A stretch of DNA of 51,910 nt from Acanthaster planci (GCF_001949145.1 NW_019091398.1:1644751-1696660); one strand, 5' to 3'; shown: positions 1 through 13,800, counted from the stretch's first letter. Made by a program: numbers and translations. The notes: generated from the sequence alone by a model not told the origin.

Positions 1-840
1 AATAAGCGTGTTCAATAGATGGGGCTTTCCAGAGATGCACAGAGGTTTTAGTCGGCTTTGTGATTCTCAGCTGTTGCCAATAGCTAGAGACAAGATGAAT
101 CATGTTGTGACCTGAATCACCAAGGGGAACCCTTCGTAATGCCATGTACGCATCCGCAGTCTTAGTATAACAATGATCCAGAACCCTGTCCTATCTCGTA
201 TGACACTAACATGTTCATAGAACTTAGGTAGTACTTTCTTCAAGTTACAGTGGTTAAACTCACCAACAACGATGGCATACCCTCCCCGATTGTGAGCCTC
301 AAGACTAGAAATTGCAATTGGCAATTGATCAATAATACTAGAGGGGCTGTTGGCATTGGGCGGATAATAAGCAACAGTGAAAAATCAGCGACTGAAGAAG
401 GCAGAATGGCCAGCGCATTTAATCGACAGCATTCTAATTCTGGGGTGCGTACACTACTCCTGAGTGACGTAAAAACACACTCGCCTAGTTCACCTGGTTA
501 AATTGTCTATGTGATCTGAATAGTGTAAATCGAGGCAAAGACACATCAGATTCTGTGACAGAATTATCCAATCATGTCTGGGTCAGCAGAAACACTAAAC
601 AGTCAAGAAAATCCTTCTTCGGCTCAATATGACATACCAGTTCTTTCATTTTCTGCCGTATAGACTGTACATTGGCAAGGAAATGGTTGGTAGCGGTGGT
701 TTGTAGCTGCGTCTCCGAATCCTGACTAAAACACCTCCGCGCTTGCCCCTTCTTCTCTCGTTTCCAGCTCTGCTAAAGCCTTATCGTTTGTTGGGCCTTG
801 GCAGAATTCCCTGATAACATTCTGTATAAAATTCAGCCTT
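1..840 (-). mobile_element. LINE remnant, endonuclease region
   Basis: Read on the minus strand, 100-340 encodes a stretch resembling the end of the endonuclease domain of non-LTR retrotransposons (SLEAHNRGG, then VGEFNHCNLKKVLPKFYEHV, where families usually have GDFNH). The expected LDHCYT and SDHN blocks follow only in shifted frames. Sequence up to about 840 gives further pieces in broken frames, matching the order of the N-terminal endonuclease. Several frameshifts make it dead. It lies in the last intron of the upstream GPCR. The 840 boundary is approximate. Confidence 0.65.
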
Positions 841-1128
841 TCCGGGCGGTGTTCACATGGTGTGGGGAATGTAACTTCTGAATAGTTTACACATGACTAT
901 AAGAAACAGCAAGAAGTAGGTAAAAACGAAAAAATTAAGAGCACTCGTAGCACCATGTCACCATGCTTCGGAGCCATAATTCTGCTTGTTAATTGATGTG
1001 ACACTTAGCACTCAACTTCGTGTATTCAATACGTTTCACATGATTACAACTTTCCGTAGCTTTTTGAATGTGATACAAAAATAAGAAACGAACGTAGATT
1101 TAAACTAGGCAAATTTGTTGTATTTTAG

Positions 1129-1338
1129 GGCGTGATCGTGTTCATCATGTTCTGCGTTCGACGAGAGGAAGTTCGCGCGGTCGTGGCGCCCTACTTTAGT
1201 CTCATCTGCTGTGACTACGACTGTCGGCTGCCCAGGCTGCATCCTAAGTGGTCCTACGATCTTCAGCTGACGTCTGAATCAGCACCTAACTCCCTAGAAA
1301 GCGCTCGAGTAACAAAGCAGACGTCTTTCACTGCATAA
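1129..1338 (+). CDS. Adhesion GPCR, terminal exon only (gene runs in from the left)
   Basis: A phase-0 exon after a TTTTAG acceptor, 70 codons including the TAA stop. It starts with the second half of TM7 (GVIVFIMFCVRREEV) and continues as a cytoplasmic tail with two cysteine pairs (ICC, DYDC). It aligns end to end with the last exon of the complete GPCR at 50473-50691: the TM7 half shares FCVRREEVR, and the tail shares AP-Y, ICC, C-LP and the HP pair. The far C-termini are unrelated. Everything upstream of TM7 lies outside the window, so its ectodomain is unknown. No canonical AATAAA was found close behind the stop. Confidence 0.85.
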   Translation, partial: GVIVFIMFCVRREEVRAVVAPYFSLICCDYDCRLPRLHPKWSYDLQLTSESAPNSLESARVTKQTSFTA

Positions 1339-1758
1339 ACATGCAGCATAGACTTTCTGTCTAGTTTTGTTGGGTTATATTGGTGTATGTTCTGCTGTTG
1401 GTTAGTCGTTTGTATGTTTGTTTTTCGAGGCCTGCAAAGTCGCTGCAGTGGATGGTGACTGGTCCTTCCTTTTGCATGAAGTCTTGTGGGCCTCAAGGCA
1501 AAGCCACATGCTAAAAGATTGAATGAAAAGAAAATGAAATAAGAAAGCTAAAAATTATTTAGTTGAACACTATACATTTATTTCTTGTATTGAAGCCAGT
1601 CAGTTATATCCTGTATCAAGTCAGTCTTGTATAAAGTCAGTTTAGTTAGCCAAAACCTAACAATATCAGAACAGCAGTTGGGCATCCAAAGCACTCAGAT
1701 AACTCAAGTAAACTCAACTTTAAGACAATCTTAAAATGTTGTGCCACTCGGCGAGCGG

Positions 1759-1934
1759 AATATGAGCGATTCACAATAGTGCGCCACCAAGAGTTTGCAA
1801 TGCATTGGCCAATCAGAACGCGTGAAATTTGTCGACCCTTTCCGAACGCGCATGGGTCGACAAATATCTGCGCATTGTGATTGGCCCACGCGTTGCAAAC
1901 TTTTGCTGGCGCACTACTGTGAAACGGCCGTATT
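1759..1934. mobile_element. MITE-like palindromic element
   Basis: Two arms of about 75 bases face each other across a short loop. The left arm begins about 1759 and runs through CACAATAGTGCGCCACCAAG to TTTGTCGACCC. The right arm (about 1852-1934) is its near-perfect reverse complement. There is no coding capacity, so it is a non-autonomous DNA element or foldback. Confidence 0.75.
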
Positions 1935-1941
1935 AGAAGAT

Positions 1942-2082
1942 ATTACTGCGGTGGCGCGACGCTTGTTGACAAGTCACATGCCTTCTCGACGAAAAGGTTG
2001 TTGTGATTTGTCACATGCACGATTGCTAGTGCGTCAAACTTAAAAACGCTTGTGTGAGTACCATACGGTGCCACCGCAGTAA
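1942..2082. mobile_element. Short element with 13-bp terminal inverted repeats
   Basis: TTACTGCGGTGGC at 1942-1954 is matched by its exact reverse complement at about 2070-2082. The interior has no reading frame of note. It abuts the preceding palindrome, suggesting a composite or nested insertion. Confidence 0.5.
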
Positions 2083-4668
2083 TGGCATCTGATCCGATAA
2101 GCCTTTATCACATAACAGAGGTGGAACACGTTTATATATTTTTTCTTTGAAAAGTTATCCAATTCTTGCCGTTATTGTAGTTCAGTACATGGGTTTTTTT
2201 AGCTTTGGAGTTGGATTTGAAATTCATAAAAGGATATGATCAGATGTCGAATATTTTTAATGTGTTTTGATGTCTCTAACAGAATCAAGGAACTGGAATA
2301 TCAATGCTGGATTGTAAGATTGAGATATTTTTAAATTTTTTTTAACATTAATTACGATCTTTTGGAAAAACAAAATCCAATTTCGAAGTACTTTTATTAG
2401 CCTGACATTTCTTGAGAGCTTTCTGTGTGAGTGGTTGATAAAGTTTATCGTAATCTTTTGCTTTAAATTCGTCTTTCTTGAACTCTATAAGGGTACTATT
2501 TTGTGCTTTCCTAGAAAAAAATACAACGTAAATAAGAAAAAATAATTGTTTCTTATTTCCAGAAAACAGATTGCTGTAAAGTACACAACCTATTTGCCAT
2601 CCAGCGCCTTGATGAAACCTTTTACAAAATAGGTTGCAAATGTTCATGTTCGTAATGACATTATTGATGATGGTTCTAAATCTGGAATTAAATTCTGCAT
2701 TTTTTTGCGTTTGTCAGATTACAATGTTTATCGGACTCATTTGTACTTAATGTTTTTGTGGCAGGTAATACAAGAAAACATCACTTGGTAATGGACTCAA
2801 ACAATTCTTAACGTGTGAGCTTTCCTCTTACCCGTTACAGTCCATTATTCTGGATGGCCAGGGGGAAAAAAAGGAAATATGACTGGGTTTTTGTCGCGGT
2901 CCAAGTGATCGGTTTGATTGGATTCATTTTTCGTAGATTTTTTAAATTTTTGGTGGTTCGCTTACATTGCTGCCCTTGCTCCCTGAGCGGAAAAGAAAAG
3001 CGTTTTGCAAGCAGTTCAAAAACTATACACCATGAATTGTGTCTGGAACTTTTACAACGATTTTTCCCCTGGAGTTCTCTCACAACATCTATGTATGTTC
3101 ATTTCCTGATATACAATCAAAAGTTGAAATCTGCTTTGTTCCAATGACCTCAGGCTCAGTCCTTACCATTTTAAACTTCCTTGTATTGTATGTTTATTTT
3201 GATGACTTTGAACATCATCCAGGTCAACTCTCCCAGGCCAGTTGGAAATGCAAAATTCTATTTGCATTGAGAGCTGGCCTGGTATGCTGTGTTTGGCAGC
3301 AACATGTTTAACCTTTTTAATGGCACGACTAGCACACTTGGACCATGGTTTCTGGATCAAGATATTCTTTTCCTTTCTTCCTCTTGTTTCAGTTCGTCGA
3401 CCTTTGTTCATATTTTCTGTATGTTTTTTTGGTAGCATCCTTCCCCCTGGTCTAAAACAAGAGAACGGAGACTAACAGAGCCGGAAAGTAAAAGGTCACC
3501 CAGTGAGCTTCCGGAACCCTTGAGCGCTCCGCCTATACGCATTTTACATTGGACCGTCCTATCACGTTCGATAATTTTCGAAGAATGACTTTTAAATGAA
3601 ACCTTCCCATGAAACATTCCTAAAAGAGTTTTACCTTCGTCTTCCTCAAGAATATGAAGGAAAAGTTACCCAGAGATGGGTAAAAAACTAATTTCATTAA
3701 CGACCTTTCACCGGCGACATCGTTCCTCTAGGGCTCCTTCTTTATGCACATTTGCTTTCACTCCCCGTGCTTCCGTGAAAACGAGATTGTACAGCGTTGC
3801 AAAGATTTACCTACCTGCAGTCGATGGGTTCCAGATTCCATTGAGTTGACATGACACAGTTTTGTCAGCACAGGTTAGATAAATATTCTAATCTTTCGTA
3901 AAAATAGATCATTTCTTTGAGTTTATTAACTTATGAATTTAAAAAGTCTGTAAAATATTTTATCTATTCTAATTTAGGCTTTTACCGACAGACTACCATA
4001 CAATTTCAAACTGTAAATGTTCATCTGCGTACGGGACCACAGCATTGCACTTGTTTTCGTGTATTATAGATTTTTGGAAGTGATAAGTCAATTTTTGGCA
4101 GGATATTTCTCTTTGAAGTGGGGTAATTCTTCAGTTTCTATAAATTGATATGCAAGTGAATTTTTTCCAAAGCTGTTTTTCCGAGTTTGATTTTTTAAGA
4201 AGTAACTGACCGAAAAAATATTACAATTTCTAAAATTTTTAGAATCTGTAATTTTGTTCTGGAAGCGCGTCATCAGGGGCCATCTGGGCTCTATAATAAC
4301 ATGCCTCTAGAATGGGGTAGCGGCCAAGTGACATTTGGCTATCTCTGGACTCTTGCCAGATGTAAACTGTAGATACAGTTCTAAAAAAAAAACCAAAATT
4401 TTACGCCTCCTGTGCAACAGGAATAATTTTACATTATTCATCGGTCGGTGATCTGGTCAGCGTTGGCCAATAAGAGTTGTCGCTGTACCGAGAATATTCT
4501 AGACTTGTGAGCAAGAAACTTGCGTCCAATCAGATTGAGCTGGAATCAAATTGATCTGGAATCTACATACATGCTTAGGTTTTGGCGTACTGCCTGGAAC
4601 TTTGACACGCTTTCCAGGGTACTGCTGGAAAAAAAGGAACTCTTCTCATCGTAGGATAGGGACGTAGC

Positions 4669-4676
4669 TATAAAAG
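4669..4676 (+). promoter_or_regulatory. TATA box of the propeller gene
   Basis: TATAAAAG lies 102 bases before the start codon at 4778. A start site near 4700 would give a 5' UTR of about 80 bases. No upstream ATG lies between about 4712 and 4777. Confidence 0.65.
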
Positions 4677-4777
4677 CCACGCAGGGAAGGAATTATTTCC
4701 TTGTTGGATGAGATATATTTTCTTGGTGTGTTGGATTGAACTTTACTGTCGGACGACAAATCAGCGAAACATTTGCA

Positions 4778-4874
4778 ATGAACGCCAAAGGACTATCGCG
4801 CCGATCTTTTCAAATGGCGCTCATCGTCCTGAGTTGGTTTGCAGCCAACAGTGACTGCTCTATTTCGACAAGTG
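4778..4874 (+). CDS. Propeller gene exon 1: signal peptide
   Basis: The ATG at 4778 opens [12 protein letters not shown], then a hydrophobic core ([11 protein letters not shown]) and a likely cleavage near NSDCS. Donor G|GTGAGA, phase 1. A longer in-frame ATG at 4736 would place a polar stretch before the core; 4778 fits a signal peptide better. Confidence 0.85.
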
Positions 4875-7800
4875 GTGAGAGACTAAGTTTATTCAATTTT
4901 CGGACCTTGCAGACTCGTTCCTTTCTTGCATGCAAACGTAACATTACAATAGGCCCACAAAAAGGCAACAAATGCCGGCTATTGAAAGTAGATCTATGAA
5001 AGCAAGCTTACCCCAAGTACGTCTTTGTTTTTACGGAGATGAAGTTTGTTACTTCTTTTTAAAATTTCCCACATATACTTTTGACAACCAGCTCGTTACC
5101 ATTATGTTTTAACATGATATTTGCCTCAAATCCGGGCATCTCGACCTCAAGACACTGCCTTAGTTGGATTTACAATGCCGTTGTTTCAAGAGAGAGACAC
5201 ATGCTCCGTAATGTGAAATTTTATGCAAGCCAATTGTCAGTGATCTTTGATGTCATTTTGTATTGTCTTACTTCCTTGTCTGCTGATTGTGGGCATTAAA
5301 GTTTGTTCATCTGTGCTTTGACTCATAAGCTGACTGTGTTTTAATGCATTGCAAAATTCAATCTGACCTCAAGCCAACCTTATTTGGCAAACTAATGCAA
5401 TACCGATATTTGAGTCAGCATATTTCTATTTTGGTTTAAACTTCTTGATTAGTGAAATAATTCGTAAGACACGTAGGGCGTGTGTGTGTCAAAGTTTAGG
5501 AAGAACTGTTGACACATCCCAGTTATTTATGCCGACATGTCCACTCTTTCATGGTTATACTATGGAGGAAGGATACAGGAGGAGTTGGAACTCACGCACT
5601 TCAAAGCGTCCAGTGATAGTCGCCGCAGCGTCTGATGAATAATAGAAAACATTCCAAAAATGCCTTATTGCTGCCTGCATCTTAGCCAGACAAGCGGGGC
5701 CAGTAATATCCTGGCAGTACTTGTAATTTGTAATTTTTTGCTTGCAATTAAATACAAACTATCGATGTGACCAGGAAATAGAGAGAGAAAAATTCCTCAT
5801 ATTAGACCTACTTTTGCCATCATAAATAAACTTTTTAAATTTTGATACACTGTTTCATTATCCATGCAACGTTTGTAATTGTAGTCTCCTCTGTCCAATA
5901 TACATCAGTGTCAAAGACTTGGAACGAATTTGGCTAAGACTGGCCAACAAAATGTTCACTACTACTGGAAAGCTTAGTTCATTAGGAACAAAATGCGGTA
6001 TTTCATCGCAGGGAGTGATCGTTAAATCTCATAAAATACGCCTTTGTACAAGTGCCGTTACAAAAAAGATTCAAACAAAACACAAAATCTTACAAACAGC
6101 TTGGCTATTTATTCCTAAAAGAGGACCAGAAGAAAGCGTTCGATAAGGGCAACAACTGCACATGAACACTTCGGGTATACAGCCTAATAAAAGCAATCGC
6201 GCAAACACTACATTTGATGATGTTGTCGGATCATATCAAGCACCAACGATGGCATGAATATTCAACTTCCTATACTGCAGTACACAACGTTTTAGGGATG
6301 CAAATTACCAACGAAAAATTGCGGCGACGATCATGGGGTACAAAGGGAGCTTATGGTTACAAAACATGTGACGGGTAGCAGGCGTGCGCTGCGCTCTGGC
6401 TATGGACATACCGGGCATGCCAGAAAGTGGTAATCGGCCAGATGTTTTAGCCCGGGTAGTTCAAACTCCTTCTGTGTCCTTCTTCTATGGTTATACAATA
6501 TATTGAACTCAGTGCTTGGATTTTTGCTCAGAAGACGAAGGCAGGGGGCATAGAAATTCCTTAAAACATTGCTTTAAATGTGATTTCTCTCGGGGAAAAT
6601 TTCAAAGAAATTTCCATATTGGTTGTGGTCATTGTTAGAGCAACAACCAAAGATGACAGATCAAAGTGAAAATGTCATTGATGTCAATCAGCAAAAGTGA
6701 TGGTTGTATGCTCCCCAATTCCCTCCAGAACCATACGATTTGGTGTTTGTGACCAACCTAGACCCTCCAGCGATTTTCAAAGCACCGGCAGACACCTTTG
6801 AGTTCACTGCCATCCCTGGCTTGGACGATCACCTTAGCACACCCGTTGCCGTTGACTATGACCCTGTTGATGGCATGGTGTACTGGACAGATGTCAGGCG
6901 TGAAACTATTAGTCGCGCCTTTCCAGATGGAACCGGCTTTTACGTTGTTGTATCGAATCTTAAAGGTGAGGTCCTTTAGGCCTAGATTATCTTTATATTC
7001 TCGAGACGGTTTAGGCCTACACTCGGTCCATATTTTGATAAGTTCTGCACTTTGAGATCTGTAGTATCGAACCCACAAACGTCTCGTGGCTACGTACCTT
7101 CTACGCATATTCTCGTCGTGCCATCGCATTGTCAACCTTTTCATCTTTGAGCATAATTATATTCAACTTGAACTTGTCAAAAGCACCGCAACTTATATTG
7201 AAGACAATGATATGCATCGCACTTAGAGCAATCAACAGCGCCCTCCTGGCGAAGAAACGGAAATTCATTTACGTGATTTTCTGAAAATGCGACGGCACGA
7301 CGCGACGATGTAGCTACAGACCCAAGAAAGAATGCCCCACCAGAATTCTACAAGTTTTGCCCAAGACTGGATTGCATGTTGCGTCTCCGTACATCATGCG
7401 GGCGAAATGCGATGATCAGCACTGCATGCTAAGGCCACCAATCCATAACAATCATGCTGTTCTTAACCCAGTGTGTAGCACCGGTTATAATTTTTACACA
7501 TAGTGGTTCTCATTTGGTTATATTTAGTCCCTGATGGATTGAGTCTTGACACTGTGAACCGCATGATGTACTGGACTGATACAGGCAGTGATCAGATTGA
7601 GCGAGCTACCATGGATGGACTTGATCGCTCCGTGATTCTGGATCTCAGAAGTCCAACTGAGGACGTGGACACAGTCCAGCCGCGAGCAATCGTTGTAGAC
7701 ACCAGCAATGAGTAATTCTGTACTACCGTAACTTCATAGTATCTGAAAACATTATATTACAAAGGTAGATAAAAAAGAAGATAAAAACAGAAATCTTTGG

Positions 7801-10800
7801 GTGAGGTACTTAATTTGTAAGCTGCTTTCTTTTCTTTACGCAATCAAAGACGAAGATCCAAATGCAATGCCGTCAACAGCTAGAGTCCAAAGATAGTGCA
7901 AACCCCATAGTTTCCCACATTTTCTATTTATATATACGTTTTGAACAGAAATTTTAGTCAACCTTAACAGAAGGACTTTTGTGTTGCATTGCAGTCGTAT
8001 ACAGCGAGCTCCTTACCCTGCAGAATACTGGAACTGGAATGCCAATTGCCAACGTCGGCAGATCTATGCATTAAGTGTGGGTCTGTGTTTCCGCTTTCTC
8101 CACTGTAAATCTTTTTGTTGAGGTGCTATCCCAAACAAAAACGAATTTCAATGTTTTGCTTCATTTGTCAGCCGTCTCTACTGGACTGACTGGGGAAGTG
8201 CACCGAAGATTGAGCAAGCTAACACCGACGGCAGGCTCCGCAGAGTCTTGGTCGACACTAATCTTCAACTGCCCAATGGGTTAGCTTTGGACACGAATGG
8301 TATGTCGACAAGCCTGATACATGATCAAGCCATTCACGAAAAGTTCAATAGAATGTTGGCCAATCTCCACACAATAGCCCTCTGCCCAAAACTGTTTTGA
8401 AAGAGTTTACTTTCAATAATTTGAATTTTTAGGCAGGAGGCTGTTTTGGTGTGACGCGGGACTGGACCGTTTAGAATCCATTGACCTCAACGGAGGATCC
8501 CGGACGTTTTACAATAACATCATCAGCCTGCTGTTCGACATCCATCCCTTCGACGTCTGGTTCTATCAAGGTCAATTATACTGGAGCGATTGGCGCTTTT
8601 TGAAGCTTGTCCGTATGCAGTTCAACCCAATAGTGGTTAGTCTGCATGGGTCCACCGGCTTCGAAAGAGCAGGAGGACTGCATATTCACGACGGTAAATG
8701 AATCTTACCTAATTAAATTATGGTTTACAATCACCTTTTTCGTTTGACCCTCGTTGTAAAAGTCAGAAAGCATTTCACGTATTTAGCAGTATCAATGAGT
8801 GGCCAATCCCGAAGTTAGAATTTTCAGTAGGGTATCCAGCAAGGGACATGCGGCAAGTTGCCCGTGGAGACATGCTGGCATTTTTGAAGCCAAATTTCAA
8901 GCTGTCAAAATGCACACATACCACCTTTCGCAGAGGTTTGTTCTTCTTAAAAAAAAAACCTCCGTTTTTAGAAACGTAACCCCCCAAAAAAACACCCTGA
9001 ATACAACACTGAAATTTGTGGAATCCTTTATTTGCATTTGTAGATTCCTTCGTGGATCACAGCTGCTTTGGCAGGACGCCTTGCAAGCTTGGGGAGCGTT
9101 GCCGACAGTTCCAGGACCACTACGAGTGTGTCTGCCAAGACGGCTTTGCTGGACTTTTCTGCAAACTCGGTGAGCTACTAAGTGGAGTACTTGGCTCTGC
9201 TAATGAGTCACACTTCTGTGTGAAATGATAGCTAGATATTAAGTTTGACAACAGATTTTGACCAGTACGTCATTTCAACGTTCATTGTATCAAGTGATAG
9301 TTTAATGAGCCAATTCGGTATTTCACAAACGCAAGGTCATTCTGGGGAAACCACGCGCCAGATAGGGCTGCGCTGATAGGGCAGACCTGACGAGCGTTTC
9401 TGAATGACCTTGAACGTGCTTCACTTTGGAATACCCAACCCTGTCGTTATATCCAACTGAATAGTCATCCGTGAGGGTTGTATCTATAATTGTCAATCAC
9501 TGCAAAAGTTTAATGGCGTCCTGCATCTTCTAAACTTCATCTGCTTATAAAAAAGTATATATCCCAGCGCAATGCAGTAACCCAGGTATATATAGTATTT
9601 TTAATGACGAATATTGTGCTCATTCACTGCAAAAACTGGGGTGTTAAATTTAACACCCGCGGTGTTATCAGAAGACAAAACCAACACTTTTCACTGTTGT
9701 TAAAATTTTGGTGTTATTTGGTGTTACTTGTAACACCTTCTAATGCACTGTAACACTTATAGGTGTGCAAAGTAACATCATCAGAGTTAAAGTAAACCCT
9801 ATATTGTGGTCATCGGATAACACCAAAAAGTGTTGATTTTAACACCCGAGTTTTTACAGTGTTGCAAAATCGGCGAAAGTCACTGTGATCTTTGCTGTTC
9901 TACGCATACGTTCAGACTTTCTCTTACGTCCGAGAGCAGCAGAAAAAAACCCAACAAACCAACAAACAAACAAGCAAACACCCAACAACCCAACAAACAA
10001 ACACCCGTACACCCCAACAGGCCAATAAACTTGCTCTGTGTCTTATTCCCTTCAGACAATCCGTGTGCATCTTCACCATGCAACAATGGAGGCATCTGCC
10101 GTCAGTCCTCCCGGCTTGAAGGTGGCTTTTTCTGCAAGTGCACTGACAGATACATGGGAACCTACTGTGAGCGATTTGGTAGGTAAATCGTAGAGTGGAA
10201 GAGATGAGGACGAAACAGGTGTGATGCATAGGGCTCCCGCTGTTCGTCCGTGGTGTGCTATATATAAAAGCTAAGTCATAGCCACTGAAAGTATACCCAA
10301 TTCAAACACGGCCTATGTCCATAACAGTTTCGCCCTTAAGTGCAAAACTGACAGATCTTACGATTATCTTGAATTCATAAAAACTCACGAAAAGAGGGTT
10401 AATGTATCCCGCATTCTTAAGATTTCTTCTTGAATTGATTACACTCGACAAACCTTGAGTCGGTAGATGTCACAACGATTGAAGACCCCACGGTGAAATT
10501 AAATCAGCTTTTGAAAAGTATTTTTCTTTCCCTTCCCTTGACTCTCACATCTTGGTAATTTCAGGGTTTGTTTCTAATGGGACTGAAACACCAGTGGGGG
10601 AGGGATTACAGGGGGTTAAAGCGAAATGATGATTCTTAGCCTTTTTCACCTTTCCATTTCTATTTAAAATTTTCTGTCGTCTTTTTTATTACTCTTACAT
10701 CTTTCAATTGTTTTTCTGATGGTATAAGCACCCCCCATTTCCCACGAAGCGGTGGGAGATTAATTCCTTGCTTCAACCGATACTTAAACTGTTTGCGTAC

Positions 10801-13800
10801 TGCCTACGCTTGTTTCAGTGCCTGCGTGCAATTCTAGTCCGTGTATGAACGGGGGAACATGCTTTGACGAGGTGCCAGATAGCTTCCGATGTGAATGTAC
10901 CGCTGGCTTCGTTGGAACAACCTGCGAAAGAAAAAGCTGTGGGTATAATTGATAAATAAATCAAATTCGTTTCTGGAGCGCATACAACGTTGTTTCGAGT
11001 AAAGGCGCCTTTCCATATGTTCGTCAGCGCTTGCGCAAAGTGTTCCGTATCCATCGAAATCGCTTCCAAGGCGATTTTGACTGCCGAACGTCAACGAACA
11101 AGTGTGATACCGCATGTTTATGCAGTCGATGTTTTTGTCCGTGAAAGTGAAACGCATGAGCGTACTATTTACGCAACCCACCCCAAAAACGTACATGTGA
11201 AAAGACGCCTTCACTCGAGTTATCTACCAGTATCGAGGGCTCAATGTTGTGAACCTGTAGGATGTTTGAAATCGCTTCATTTACATCCTTTGCATCTTTC
11301 ATATTTCTTATTTTCCCTGTTAAGACCCAAACGATCTTGCCTTTGTGGCTAACCTAATGCCTCCTGGGATCTTCATGGCGCCAACGGACACTTTCAATTT
11401 CACTCTGATCACTGGTCTCACCGATTACCTGAGTCGACCCGTTGCTATCGACTACGACCCCGTCGATGGCATGGTGTACTGGACAGATGTTGGGCATAAT
11501 ACCATCAGTCGAGCCTTCTCGGATGGGACGGGTTTCATAGTCCTCGTTTCTGGTCTAAAGGGTAAGCGGGTCGGAAATCTAACTAGGCATATAAATCTGA
11601 TAAAGATTTCAAAATTCACGACGATGTGACGCACAGCAGTTCTTCAATAGCATTGGGTACATTCTGTGAGAAAATGCATTGTTTTGAGTTTATTTTCATG
11701 AGAATTTAAAAGAGGATTTGGATTTCAGGAAATTTCAGATTGAAGATCAATTAAAACTGGATGTAGAGTTCTCTCATATTCGCTTACGAACATACAGCTG
11801 AACTAACATACCAACTAAGTCTTCGAGTTCCTTCTCTTCCCCTGTATGGTATAGTTCCAGATGGTCTTTGCCTTGATGTCGTTAACCGGGTGATGTATTG
11901 GACAGATGAGGCTACTGACCTGATCGAGAAGGCTACCATGGACGGTCAGGATCGGTCAATAGTCCTCAACCTGAAAAATGAATCTATAGATGAGGTGAAG
12001 CCTCGGGCAATTGTCATTGACACTACCCACGGGTATGTTAAAGTTATTCATTTACAGTCTTTTTTGTCAGTTCGTTTACAGTACCATAGGGATATGAATG
12101 CAAATATTTCATTGGGAGAATCTATTAATTAAAAAATGACAATATATTTGGAAGGGGCAAGGCACGAGAGCTTTGGTTTGAGAAACAATTTTAGGGAATG
12201 TAGAGTAGAAGCCTCTCATTAATGTATCACCTTTAAGGAAAACACGTTTTCCCTGATTTAATGTGTTCAAATAAATATGGAAGTATCTCTTGATAAACCC
12301 TTGTACATGCCAAACAATAGCTAGATGTATTGTTTGGCATCCACTTAGAACACAGGGAGAGGGTTCCCTCGTTTTTTCTGTTTCCTCCTAAACGACGCAA
12401 TTTACATTCAGAATTTGGATCTTGACATGAACAGAAAAAAAGCTTTTAAGGTTGTTTTATTTTCAAGATGTAATTTTGCGTTGGGGAGATGTTAATTTCT
12501 ACAACGGGTTTTGCCCTTACCCAACGTATATATTAATAAACACTGTATGCTCAGTGCTTGTCCGAGAGCTTGCGAAAAAAGTCACAAGCTTATTCGGATG
12601 GGGCTCGAAACCACGACCTCCTGCTTACTAGTGTAGACGTCTTAACCACCGAGCTTGCCGGGGTCGGCTGGCCGGTCCGAGTCAGGTGAAGCAGTAAGTA
12701 CCGCGAACTATTTCAAGATGTATTTTTACATATTTTTTACATATATATTTAATGTTTTATGTATTTAATATATACGTTGGGTAAGGGCAAAACCCGTTAT
12801 ATAAGTTTGTTTTAGTTGAGCTCTGAAGACAAATGACACTGCGTTAGATTCGGATGCTTCCATATTTATTTGAACGGATAAATTCAGAGAGAACATGTTT
12901 TACTTGGAGGTGCTCTTTAAATCTTTAACCATTTGTGTAAACGGTGGAGTCCAAAATAGGTCACGTGTGATAACAGGGAATACAACTATACCAAAGCGAA
13001 CCGTCTGTTTATATTTTGAAAAACCACAAACTTTAACAGTTGCATTTCATTTGTCTGTTACTACTTCCGAAGTCATCTGTACTGGACAGATTGGGGCAGT
13101 GCACCGAAGATTGAGCGCGCCAACATTGATGGTTCGTCTAGGACAGTCCTCGTAGACACTGGATTGCAACTGCCAAACGGTGTGGCACTAGACCTAGAAG
13201 GTATATGATGTAATAGGTGTAAATGTCGTAAAACAGTGGCAAGGTTTGAAGAGGTAGGCTACTTTCTTACGGTCCAACTTTTAACTCTCAGTCATTGTAT
13301 TGTGACAAGTCCCAACTGCTCTAAATTAGTTCAACATCGTTAATAGGTTAATGGTAATTTAATTTAATGTTGGTATTTGCGCTGCTACTGAGAAACTTTG
13401 TATGCATTTAAAACATCCTTTTATGCGTTAGCCCTATGCTGCTGTTGATTTTTGACGTCTGTCCAAAAACACACTGTAGAGTGAACACACTGAAGAGATT
13501 TATCAACCGAATGTTTGTAATTCAGGCCCGCACACTATCAGACTTCTAAATCGTGGTTCAATTGTCTTTTTCACTTCTTGGAATGCAGGGTCATGCATCA
13601 ACTGGAACTTGATAGCGTAAGGAGAAACTTTGTTTGTACAATTTGAAAGCCATCACTTTTACTTCATGTACATTGAAACTTGGAGTTACTTTGTACCTCA
13701 CAATCCAGGCAACAGAATGTATTGGTGTGATGCTGGGCTGGACCTCATTGAGTCCACGGACCTCCTCGGCAACGATCGCCGTGTCCATGCTGAGCTCTCC

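Larger units (their letters stand above)
1339..4668. other. Intergenic region
   Basis: No exon recognised. It contains two MITE-like palindromes (1759-1934, 1942-2082) and otherwise AT-rich unique sequence. A 99-codon minus-strand reading frame at 2348-2647 has low-complexity AT-driven composition and no recognisable domain. Confidence 0.6.

Noticed and set aside
2348-2647. 99-codon minus-strand reading frame as a gene
   Set aside because: AT-driven lysine/phenylalanine-rich composition, no domain, no splice context or promoter.
10939-10944. Alternative donor GTATAA at 10943 for EGF module 3
   Set aside because: It would leave phase 2 and break the join to the next propeller exon, whereas GTGGGT at 10939 preserves phase 1 and the 120-base length.
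12591-12660. Functional tRNA gene on the minus strand
   Set aside because: Only A- and B-box-like blocks are recognisable. No acceptor stem pairing or terminator run was found, and it sits inside a repeat.
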